From Celeribacter persicus (lineage in GTDB: Bacteria; Pseudomonadota; Alphaproteobacteria; Rhodobacterales; Rhodobacteraceae): DNA of 64,000 nt. Below the pieces are notes generated by a model. That model was not told where the DNA came from, made no database searches, and saw nothing but the letters and a program-made list of their open reading frames with translations. Location of the stretch: NCBI RefSeq assembly GCF_003050785.1, contig NZ_QAOH01000003.1, forward strand, positions 248,001-312,000, given 5' to 3'. The position numbers and the translations under genes are program-made. Shown in pieces: positions 12,576 to 19,336 of this stretch (positions are counted from its first letter, which is position 1; the number at the start of each line of letters is the position of its first letter).

Positions 12576-13429
12576 TCGCGAGCACTCTGCCCCTCCTGTC
12601 TCAGGCCGCAGAGTTGAAATATCTCGGATCCTTTACCTGGATTTCTGCGGATGCACGGGTCGGCGGGCTTTCGGGGTTGGAGCTGTCTGAGGATGGTCTG
12701 TCCTTCTGGGCCTTGTCGGATCGTGCGATGGTGTTCCATGGCGGTCTCAAACGTGACGAAAAGGGTGTGGTTTCCGGTGCTTTTGTCGAAACAGCGCAGG
12801 GGTTTCTGACCTCGGACGGAAAGCCTCTGCCCCGTTATTCCGACGACAGTGAGGGGATTGCGGTCTCGTCGAGTGGCCAGATTTTCCTGTCCTTCGAGGG
12901 CAACCACCGCGTCGCGCAAATGGCCCCGAAAACCGGACGGCTAACCGATCTGCCGAACCACCCGGATTTTGCCGGGATGCAGAACAACTCCTCGCTCGAA
13001 GGACTGGCCATAGATCGCAAGGGTACGCTTTACACATTGCCCGAACGCTCCGGCGAGATGACCCGTCCCTTTCCACTTTACCGCTATCGCCCCGGTGCGG
13101 GCTGGGATCGCCCGTGGTCGATCCCCCGTGACGGCACCACGGATTTCCTGCCTGTGGGGCTTGATATCGGTCCAGACGGTCGGCTCTATCTTCTGGAGCG
13201 CTGGTTTACCGGGCTGGGCTTTGCCAGCCGTGTGCGGCGCTTCGATCTTGGGCCGAAGGGTCCCGTGAACGAGCAGCTTCTCCTGCGCACGCTGACCGGC
13301 ACCCATGACAATCTCGAAGGCATCGCGGTCTGGGGCACCCCCGACGATGTCCGCGTAACGATGGTGTCCGACAACAATTTCAAGTTCTTCCAACGCACCG
13401 AATTCGTCGATTACCGCGTCGAAGAATAA
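12548..13429 (+). CDS. Secreted esterase-like / phytase-fold protein
   Basis: 293-residue protein with a clear signal peptide ([20 protein letters not shown], cleaved before AELKY). The mature part has the features of the 'esterase-like activity of phytase' family, a beta-propeller fold: [49 protein letters not shown] and [10 protein letters not shown]. It is probably periplasmic and hydrolytic, but the substrate is unknown. It overlaps mepA by 28 bp, so it is translated as part of the same operon. Confidence 0.82.
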   Translation: MFRRLVLALIASTLPLLSQAAELKYLGSFTWISADARVGGLSGLELSEDGLSFWALSDRAMVFHGGLKRDEKGVVSGAFVETAQGFLTSDGKPLPRYSDDSEGIAVSSSGQIFLSFEGNHRVAQMAPKTGRLTDLPNHPDFAGMQNNSSLEGLAIDRKGTLYTLPERSGEMTRPFPLYRYRPGAGWDRPWSIPRDGTTDFLPVGLDIGPDGRLYLLERWFTGLGFASRVRRFDLGPKGPVNEQLLLRTLTGTHDNLEGIAVWGTPDDVRVTMVSDNNFKFFQRTEFVDYRVEE

Positions 13430-13483
13430 GGCTTGATTTGTCTCCGGGCGGGGGTTAGACCGCCGCGTCGCCCCAAAACGGGG

Positions 13484-13517
13484 CCGAGTTGCCGTCACCT
13501 TCGATAAAAAACGGGTC
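13484..13517 (+). promoter_or_regulatory. Probable preQ1-I riboswitch before the queuosine-precursor transporter gene
   Basis: Directly before the transporter start (ATG 13523) is a short stem (CGAG 13485-13488 with UUCG 13500-13503, one G-U pair or a bulge), an 11-nt loop TTGCCGTCACC, and then the tail ATAAAAAACGGG. The loop bases CCGT (13492-13495) can pair with ACGG (13511-13514), the H-type pseudoknot expected of preQ1-I aptamers. The A-rich tail followed by the pairing strand is characteristic. The pseudoknot would cover the weak ribosome binding region, so ligand would repress translation. Two GC-rich hairpins (13447-13464 and 13470-13484) lie just upstream. Covariance scoring was not possible here. 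Confidence 0.62.
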
Positions 13518-13522
13518 ACATC

Positions 13523-14164
13523 ATGAATCGTATCCTTCCTGGCATTCTTGCCATGGCCGCCATTGTCGTGGCCTCCAACATCCTCGTTCAGTTCCTCATC
13601 GCAGATGGGCTTCTGACATGGGGCGCTTTCACCTATCCCTTCGCCTTTCTCGTCACCGACGTGATGAACCGGGTCTATGGCGTACAATCCGCGCGCAAGG
13701 TCATCTTTGCCGGTTTCGTCACCGGGATCGTGTGCTCCCTTATCGGCACGCAGATCACCCTGCAAGGCGACGGCTATACCTATCAGGCTGTGGCGCTTCG
13801 TGTCGCCATTGGGTCCGCCATTGCTTTCCTCATCGCCCAGCTCACGGACGTGTTCGTGTTCGACAAGCTGCGGGAAGGCTCGTGGTGGAAAGCCCCCTTT
13901 GCCTCCTCGATCATCGGCTCCGCTCTCGATACCGCAATCTTCTTTTCCATCGCCTTCTCGCAGAACCTTCATGTCTTTGGCGAAAGCGCGGATATGGAAG
14001 TGTCTTGGGCCTGGGAAAGCGTGCCTTTCCTGAATTTTGGCACTCCTGTTCCTCTTTGGGTTTCGCTCGCAGTGGCCGATTGGTGTGTGAAACTTGCCCT
14101 CGCTTTGATCGCTCTGGTGCCTTTCCGCCTAATTGTTAGGCGGCTCACGGCACGTATGGTATAA
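13523..14164 (+). CDS. yhhQ: Queuosine precursor transporter (YhhQ/YpdP family, COG1738)
   Basis: 213-residue membrane protein with about six hydrophobic helices. The segments TYPFAFLVTDVMNRVYG and the D-K-R-G-WWKA region are characteristic of the YhhQ family, which imports preQ0 or preQ1 for queuosine synthesis in tRNA. No queuosine synthesis gene is near it in the window. Regulation by a preQ1-I-like leader is suggested by the structure just upstream. The start is the ATG at 13523. Confidence 0.9.
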   Translation: MNRILPGILAMAAIVVASNILVQFLIADGLLTWGAFTYPFAFLVTDVMNRVYGVQSARKVIFAGFVTGIVCSLIGTQITLQGDGYTYQAVALRVAIGSAIAFLIAQLTDVFVFDKLREGSWWKAPFASSIIGSALDTAIFFSIAFSQNLHVFGESADMEVSWAWESVPFLNFGTPVPLWVSLAVADWCVKLALALIALVPFRLIVRRLTARMV

Positions 14165-14219
14165 ATTTACTTGCCATATACCAAATCTGTGCCACCATTT
14201 ACCTATCGGCAATTCATCG

Positions 14220-14235
14220 AAAGGAGGTGGTCCAG
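14220..14235 (+). promoter_or_regulatory. Extreme Shine-Dalgarno: 16-nt complement of the 16S rRNA 3' tail
   Basis: AAAGGAGGTGGTCCAG can pair with the standard bacterial 16S 3' end (CUGGAUCACCUCCUUU) over 16 consecutive positions, with one G-U pair and no mismatch. Ordinary ribosome binding sites in this window pair over 4-7 positions. It sits 7 nt before a GTG codon. The segment ATCTCCT at 14342-14348 is complementary to its AGGAGGT core and could mask it. Confidence 0.75.
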
Positions 14236-14291
14236 TGTCTAGAGTGATGTTGGAGAGCGAGGTCAAGACAGTCGGGGGGGCCGCCACCTAG
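14235..14291 (+). CDS. 18-codon mini-ORF in the arfB leader (possible leader peptide)
   Basis: GTG-started frame reading VSRVMLESEVKTVGGAAT then TAG (initial residue would be fMet). It is supported only by the exceptionally strong ribosome binding site 7 nt upstream and by lying inside a short unit that ends in an intrinsic terminator. The peptide is not recognised. An internal ATG at 14247 is an alternative start. The stop region overlaps a small hairpin, CTAGA/TCTAG at 14288-14304. It may be a leader peptide, an sRNA-borne small protein, or just a ribosome-binding decoy. Confidence 0.4.
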   Translation: MSRVMLESEVKTVGGAAT

Positions 14292-14358
14292 AGGAAAAAT
14301 CTAGTGTGAAACATCCCTGATTGGGTCTTCCTAACTGGCCCATCTCCTGAGATCTCGG

Positions 14359-14390
14359 AGGGCTGCTCTATCTGGCAGCCCTTTTCCTTT
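14359..14390 (+). terminator. Rho-independent terminator between the mini-ORF and arfB
   Basis: AGGGCTGC at 14359-14366 pairs with GCAGCCCT at 14375-14382 as a perfect 8-bp stem with an 8-nt loop, followed by TTTTCCTTT. It ends 17 nt before the arfB start. It therefore either ends a stand-alone small transcript or acts as an attenuator in the arfB leader. Confidence 0.82.
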
Positions 14391-14406
14391 GCGCTATAGT
14401 TGCCCC

Positions 14407-14823
14407 ATGCCCCTGACCGTCACAGATCAAATCACCATCGCCGACTGGGAACTCACCGAGCAATTCATCCGCTCGTCGGGGCCCGGTGGGCAGAACGTGA
14501 ACAAGGTCTCCACGGCGGTCGAGTTGCGGTTTGAAGCGGCGCGCTCTCCTAATTTACCCGAACCTGTGAAAAACCGCTTGAGACGCTTGGCCGGACGACG
14601 CTGGACCAAGGAAGGCGCTGTCGTCATTCAGGTCGAAGAGACCCGGTCGCAGGCGCGAAATAGGGAGATCGCGCGGGAGCGATTGGCCGAACTGGTGCAG
14701 AAGGCGCTTGTGGTGCCGAAACGCCGGGTGAAGACGAAGCCGACGAAAGGGAGCGTTGAGCGGCGGATCAAGGCGAAGAAGGAACGGGGGGAGGTTAAGA
14801 AGTTGCGGGGGAAGGTGGGTTAG
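14407..14823 (+). CDS. arfB: Alternative ribosome-rescue factor ArfB (YaeJ)
   Basis: Peptidyl-tRNA hydrolase that enters ribosomes stalled at the end of truncated mRNAs and releases the nascent chain. The 138-residue length is normal for the family. The catalytic GGQ motif is in SSGPGGQNVNKVST at about residues 23-36, and a lysine/arginine-rich C-terminal tail (VKTKPTKGSVERRIKAKK) matches the part that inserts into the empty mRNA channel. The ATG at 14407 is preferred over the TTG at 14389, which lies within the terminator T-run. The 3' end overlaps the convergent next gene by 4 bp. Confidence 0.93.
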   Translation: MPLTVTDQITIADWELTEQFIRSSGPGGQNVNKVSTAVELRFEAARSPNLPEPVKNRLRRLAGRRWTKEGAVVIQVEETRSQARNREIARERLAELVQKALVVPKRRVKTKPTKGSVERRIKAKKERGEVKKLRGKVG

Positions 14824-15836
14824 TCCTCATAATCACGACGTAGAAGTAGTGACATGGCTGAGGGAGGCCTATTTGCTGAGCCTTTGATCTTTGCGGCTAT
14901 GGTTTTTCCATCCTCGCGGAACTCTTTAAGGCGATCTTGAACACGACCAATTTTAGTAACGTCCAAATTGATGCGCAAAGCGGTGCCAGGGAAGCTAGTC
15001 ATATAGTTCCACTTGGATTTTTTTGTAAAGTGTATTGCTGACTCTCCGCTCGCAATTACGAAATTACCACCGTTTCGAGCCAGCCTGTTTGTCATATAGA
15101 GCCCGTAGCCAGAATTGAACCAAACGTTTGAGCGGCGCGGCAAATGTGTTTTACCTGAAACGCCGGGAAGTAAGCTATATTCAAGCGCTTCTTTGTCTGT
15201 TGGGAAGCGAAAGTTTGGGTTGGTACCCAAACCATTCCGAATACCAATTCCAAAATCAGCTACGGCAAACTCTACTTTTTGGCTGTTTGGCCAGAACTGA
15301 GCACAGAAATACAGGCTTTCAGCCTCAGCATGCTCGAACACATTTCGAAATATTTCTCGAATGGAATAGGAAAGGACATCGAACATCTGCCCATTTTCAT
15401 CATGATCTCTGCAAAGTACGTCTGCGCTCCTATCCACAGATCTCTGAATTAGGTCTGGGAGTTCTTCATACTGATCAATTGATTTCTCATAGAAACTTAC
15501 CTTAGAAATTTCTGTGAGTGGCAAGTAGTTGATACTTCCTAGAGCCTCACCAAGCTCCTTCCCATGGTCGAAGCCACACATGGAGAAAAAACCCATATGC
15601 GACAGATATCCATGATGTTCCCATCCATTGAATACTACAGTAAGTCGAGGGCATTTCTCACGAAGGTATCTAATTTTTGAAGCGATCACCAACATAGAAA
15701 AGGGAGCAAAAAAGGTACCCGGGGCTAGTTCAAAAATTATTCGATCGTGTTGAGAATAATAGTCTAATTCTTTAATGAATTTGAGTACTTCTGAAAGTGT
15801 TAGGTTATTGGGAAATGGGATTCTTGCATTAGGCAT
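14820..15836 (-). CDS. Orphan STAS-like / GHKL ATPase protein (AT-rich, probably acquired)
   Basis: 338-residue protein. The first about 100 residues look like a STAS-type fold (LTLSEVLKFIKEL, APFSMLVIASKIRYLRE). The C-terminal half is a GHKL ATPase: N-box YSIREIFRNVFEHA at 157-170, G1 ADFGIGI at 194-200, G2 NSGYGLYMTN at 241-250, then SFPGTALRI. There is no phospho-acceptor histidine domain, so it is not a classical sensor kinase. It resembles the ATP-binding proteins found with STAS-like (DUF4325) partners in accessory genomic regions, but here both parts appear in one chain. The coding region is markedly more AT-rich than its neighbours, which suggests transfer. Function unknown; an anti-sigma-type switch or a defence role are possibilities only. 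Confidence 0.75.
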   Translation of the reverse strand: MPNARIPFPNNLTLSEVLKFIKELDYYSQHDRIIFELAPGTFFAPFSMLVIASKIRYLREKCPRLTVVFNGWEHHGYLSHMGFFSMCGFDHGKELGEALGSINYLPLTEISKVSFYEKSIDQYEELPDLIQRSVDRSADVLCRDHDENGQMFDVLSYSIREIFRNVFEHAEAESLYFCAQFWPNSQKVEFAVADFGIGIRNGLGTNPNFRFPTDKEALEYSLLPGVSGKTHLPRRSNVWFNSGYGLYMTNRLARNGGNFVIASGESAIHFTKKSKWNYMTSFPGTALRINLDVTKIGRVQDRLKEFREDGKTIAAKIKGSANRPPSAMSLLLRRDYED

Positions 15837-15912
15837 GATCTACTCGTTCACTATTCGCCTCTGTTGCTGAAAAGATAGATTTATTACTTCCTAATATAAT
15901 AAGTGCATTATC

Positions 15913-17205
15913 CTAAACCACAACCTCCATCGCCTCCTGCTCACCAACCCCAAACACCCGTTTATACCGCGTGACTTCCTCGGCAGGTCCCATCGCCTTG
16001 TTCGGGTTGTCGGACAGTTTCACCGTCGGATTGCCGTTCGCGGAGATCGCCTTGCACACCAGCGAGAAGGGCGCCAGAGCGTCGTCCGGGGTCAGGCCGC
16101 GGAAGTCGTTGGTGAGCAAAGTGCCCCAGCCGAAGGAGGTTTTCACCCGGCCTTTGAACTGTTTATGCAACTCGATGATCTTGTCGGTGTCGAGGCCGTC
16201 GGAGAAGATGATGAGCTTGCTCAAAGGGTCTTCGCCCCGTGATTTCCACCAGTCGATGGCAATCTCCGCCCCGGTCGCGGGATCGCCGCTGTCGATGCGG
16301 ATACCGGTCCAGCCAGCGAGCCAATCGGGAGCACGATCCAGAAAGCCCTTGGTTCCGTAGGTGTCGGGCAGGATGATGCGCAGGTTGCCGGAGTGCTCGT
16401 CCTGCCAGTCGCGCAGCACATCATAGGGGGCTTCGGCCAGCGCCTTGTCGTCGCGGGCCAGCGCGGAGTAGACCATGGGCAGCTCGTGGGCGTTGGTGCC
16501 GACGGCTTCCAGATCGCGCATCATGGCGATGTGGCAATTCGAGGTGCCGGTGAACTTGTTGCCCAGACCCTCGACCATGGCCTGCACGCACCAGTCCTGC
16601 CAAAGGTAGGAATGGCGGCGGCGGGTGCCGAAATCGGCGATTTTGAGACCGTCGAGGGGTTGGAGCCGTTTGACCTTTTCCCAGAGCTTGGTCATGGCGC
16701 GGGCGTAGAGCACCTGAAGCTCGAATTTCTTCATTGGGCCGAGGACGGCGCGGGAGCGCAACTCCATGAGGATCGCAAGCGCGGGGATTTCCCAGAGCAT
16801 GACCTCGGGCCAGCTCCCCTCAAAGGTCAGTTCATATTGGCCATCGTGTTTTTCAAGTTGATAGGCGGGCAGGCGCAGGTTCTCGAACCATTCCATGAAG
16901 TCGGAGCGGAACATCTGGCGTTTGCCATAGAAAGTGTTGCCGCGCATCCAAGTGCTCTCGCCGCGTTTGAGCGAGAGGGAGCGGACGTGATCGAGCTGTT
17001 CACGCAACTCACCTTCGTCGATCATCTCGGCGAGGCGAATGTCTTTCGAGCGGTTGATAAGGGAAAAGGTGACGGTGGTGTCCGGTTTGTTGCGGAATAC
17101 CGACTGACACATCAGGAGCTTGTAGAAATCCGTGTCGATCAGGGAGCGGACGATCGGGTCGATCTTCCATTTGTGATTGTAGACGCGGGTGGCGATGTCG
17201 ACCAT
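15913..17205 (-). CDS. pncB: Nicotinate phosphoribosyltransferase
   Basis: Makes nicotinate mononucleotide from nicotinate and PRPP in the NAD salvage (Preiss-Handler) pathway. The 430-residue length fits the bacterial PncB type. Visible family segments are LIDTDFYKLLMCQSVF near the N-terminus, FGTRRRHSYLWQ (active-site histidine region), FTGTSNCHIAM and IRIDSGDP. Its partner pncA, which supplies nicotinate from nicotinamide, lies 1.3 kb upstream on the same strand, with a transporter between them. Confidence 0.95.
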   Translation of the reverse strand: MVDIATRVYNHKWKIDPIVRSLIDTDFYKLLMCQSVFRNKPDTTVTFSLINRSKDIRLAEMIDEGELREQLDHVRSLSLKRGESTWMRGNTFYGKRQMFRSDFMEWFENLRLPAYQLEKHDGQYELTFEGSWPEVMLWEIPALAILMELRSRAVLGPMKKFELQVLYARAMTKLWEKVKRLQPLDGLKIADFGTRRRHSYLWQDWCVQAMVEGLGNKFTGTSNCHIAMMRDLEAVGTNAHELPMVYSALARDDKALAEAPYDVLRDWQDEHSGNLRIILPDTYGTKGFLDRAPDWLAGWTGIRIDSGDPATGAEIAIDWWKSRGEDPLSKLIIFSDGLDTDKIIELHKQFKGRVKTSFGWGTLLTNDFRGLTPDDALAPFSLVCKAISANGNPTVKLSDNPNKAMGPAEEVTRYKRVFGVGEQEAMEVVV

Positions 17206-17279
17206 GTCAGAGGCCCTCTTCCAGTAACCGCCCTGTTAAAGCAGGGCGGGCAAGGGTTTGGCAAGGTTGATGTTAACGC

Positions 17280-18539
17280 TCACTTGTCGCGCGGCGTCCA
17301 GTCCGGGTCCTCGACGCCGCGACGCGACAGGCGCAGGGCGAGACCCAGCGCAATGCCGGTGCCAATGGCGACCGTGAGATCGGTGAGAACGGTCAGCACC
17401 AGAGTGATGAACAGAAGCGCCACATCGGACCGCCGTCCGCGCAGATATTCACCCCAGCGATGCGGTTCGGACATGTTCCAGGCGGTGAGGAGCAGAAGAC
17501 CCGACAGCGCGGGCAGGGCGAGATAACTGGCCAAAGGCGCGGCGAGCATCATGATCGCCAGCAGCGTCAGCGCATGGACAATGCCGGCCACGGGGGTCTT
17601 GCCGCCCGCACGCACATTGGTGGCGGTCCGGGCAATGGCGCCGGTGGCGGGCAGGCCACCGAAAAGCGAAGAACCGATATTCGCCCAGCCCTGCGCCATC
17701 AACTCGGCATTGGAACGGTGCCTGCCACCGATCATCCGGTCGGCAACCATGGCCGACAAAAGGGATTCGACACCGGCGAGAAAGGCAATGACCAGCGCGG
17801 AGGGCAGAAGCTCGCGCAGAGTGGCAAGGTTCAGATCCGGCAGATGCGGGGCCGGGAGGCTTTGCGGCAACTCGCCGAAACGGGAGCGGATGGTTTCGAC
17901 CGGCAGATCGAACAAGGCGACAGCAGCAGAGGTCAAAGCGACTGCAACAATCAACCCCGGCAAGCGCGGAAAGGCGCGGCGCAGGAGCGTGATCAACACC
18001 ATAGTTGCGAGACCGATAGCGAGAGAGGCAGGGTTGAGGCCGGGCAGAGCCTTGAAGAGTGCCGGGATTTTTTCAAGGAAATCGGCGGGAAACGGTCCGG
18101 CAAGACCGAAGAGATCGGGGAGCTGGCTGGTGCCGATGATCACGCCGATGCCGATGGTGAAGCCATTGATCACCGCTTCGGGCACGTGGCGCACCAGTTG
18201 TCCCGCGCGGAACAGACCGGCGATGATGAGAACGATCCCGGCAAGGAAGGTCGCGGCAACGAGACCATCATAGCCATGGGTGGCAATCACGCCCGCCACG
18301 ACGACGATGAACGCCCCGGTGGGACCACCGATCTGAACCCGGCTGCCACCCAGCGCGGAGATCAGAAAACCCGCAACGATCGCTGTGACGAACCCCACGG
18401 CGGGCGCGGCTCCGGAAGCGATGGCAATGGCGATAGACAAGGGCAGGGCCACCAGTGCAACGGTAACGCCTGCGAAGAGATCAGAGCCGAACTCGGCCCG
18501 GGTGTAGGTTTTCAGGGTGGTGAAGAGTTTCGGTGTCAT
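17280..18539 (-). CDS. SulP family anion transporter lacking a STAS domain
   Basis: 419-residue protein with about 10-12 hydrophobic helices. SulP signatures include DLFAGVTVALVALPLSIAIA near the N-terminus and GGSRVQIGGPTGAFIVVV. The usual cytoplasmic STAS domain (about 100-150 residues) is absent; the protein ends soon after the last membrane segment. SulP proteins carry sulfate, bicarbonate or related anions; the substrate is not evident here. It lies 4 bp downstream of pncA on the same strand, so cotranscription is likely. Confidence 0.88.
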   Translation of the reverse strand: MTPKLFTTLKTYTRAEFGSDLFAGVTVALVALPLSIAIAIASGAAPAVGFVTAIVAGFLISALGGSRVQIGGPTGAFIVVVAGVIATHGYDGLVAATFLAGIVLIIAGLFRAGQLVRHVPEAVINGFTIGIGVIIGTSQLPDLFGLAGPFPADFLEKIPALFKALPGLNPASLAIGLATMVLITLLRRAFPRLPGLIVAVALTSAAVALFDLPVETIRSRFGELPQSLPAPHLPDLNLATLRELLPSALVIAFLAGVESLLSAMVADRMIGGRHRSNAELMAQGWANIGSSLFGGLPATGAIARTATNVRAGGKTPVAGIVHALTLLAIMMLAAPLASYLALPALSGLLLLTAWNMSEPHRWGEYLRGRRSDVALLFITLVLTVLTDLTVAIGTGIALGLALRLSRRGVEDPDWTPRDK

Positions 18540-18543
18540 GACC

Positions 18544-19143
18544 CTACAAGACCTCGACCCCGGCGGACTTCATGCCGTCGAGCGCCCCCGTGAGGGAGCC
18601 GTCCATGTCAATGGCACGGCAGAGATCGGCGCGCACGGTGACCTTGAAGCCGAGCTTCGCGGCATCCACCGCGGAGAAGTTCACGCAGAAATCGGTCGCC
18701 AGCCCGACCATGGTCAGCGTGTCGATTCCGCGCGTGCGCAGATAGCCTTCGAGCCCCGTGGGCGTCACATGATCATTCTCGAAAAAGGCGGAATAGCTGT
18801 CGATTTTCGGGTTGAAGCCCTTGCGGATGATCAGGTCGCCCGTGGTCACGAGATCCTTGTGAAAAGCCGCGCCTTCGGTGCCCTGAATACAGTGATCGGG
18901 CCAGAGAACCTGTGTGCCGTAAGGCATTTCGGTGGTCGAAAACGGCGCGGCGCCATGGGTGGTTGCGAAAGAGCTGTGGTCCGCCGGGTGCCAGTCCTGC
19001 GTCAGGATCACAGTGGGGAACTCGGTCATGAGCGCATTGACGCCCGGCACAATTTCGTCTCCGCCAGCAACCGCAAGCGCACCGCCGGGACAAAAATCAT
19101 TCTGGATGTCGATGACAATAAGAGCTTCGTTCGCTGCACGCAT
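18544..19143 (-). CDS. pncA: Nicotinamidase (pyrazinamidase) PncA
   Basis: Hydrolyses nicotinamide to nicotinate and ammonia in NAD salvage. The 199-residue isochorismatase-fold protein shows the catalytic aspartate in VIDIQNDFCPGGALAV, metal-site residues in TQDWHPADHSSF, the catalytic lysine region RKGFNPKIDSYSAF and the nucleophilic cysteine in GLATDFCVNFSA. It heads a likely pncA-sulP unit, with pncB downstream. Confidence 0.95.
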   Translation of the reverse strand: MRAANEALIVIDIQNDFCPGGALAVAGGDEIVPGVNALMTEFPTVILTQDWHPADHSSFATTHGAAPFSTTEMPYGTQVLWPDHCIQGTEGAAFHKDLVTTGDLIIRKGFNPKIDSYSAFFENDHVTPTGLEGYLRTRGIDTLTMVGLATDFCVNFSAVDAAKLGFKVTVRADLCRAIDMDGSLTGALDGMKSAGVEVL

Positions 19144-19336
19144 GGGAGGACTCCTTTGCGCACTGTGGTAACGCGCAGGAGGAGTGTGGGCAAGCCTGCC
19201 GCAAAGGACATTTGCTGCCTTAAACCACTCCGTCGCCTTGCTCGCCTTGAGGATAATCAGCTTAAGGCGAACATGGGAGAGCGTGGTAAGAGGGCAGAAA
19301 GCGTCCTCTCACCACAGTTTTCGCCGGATTAGGCTC

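Noticed and set aside
19144-19336. Possible gene or RNA between pncA and the DegP-like gene
   Set aside because: Only short frames without ribosome sites and no clear structure apart from a weak 5-bp hairpin.
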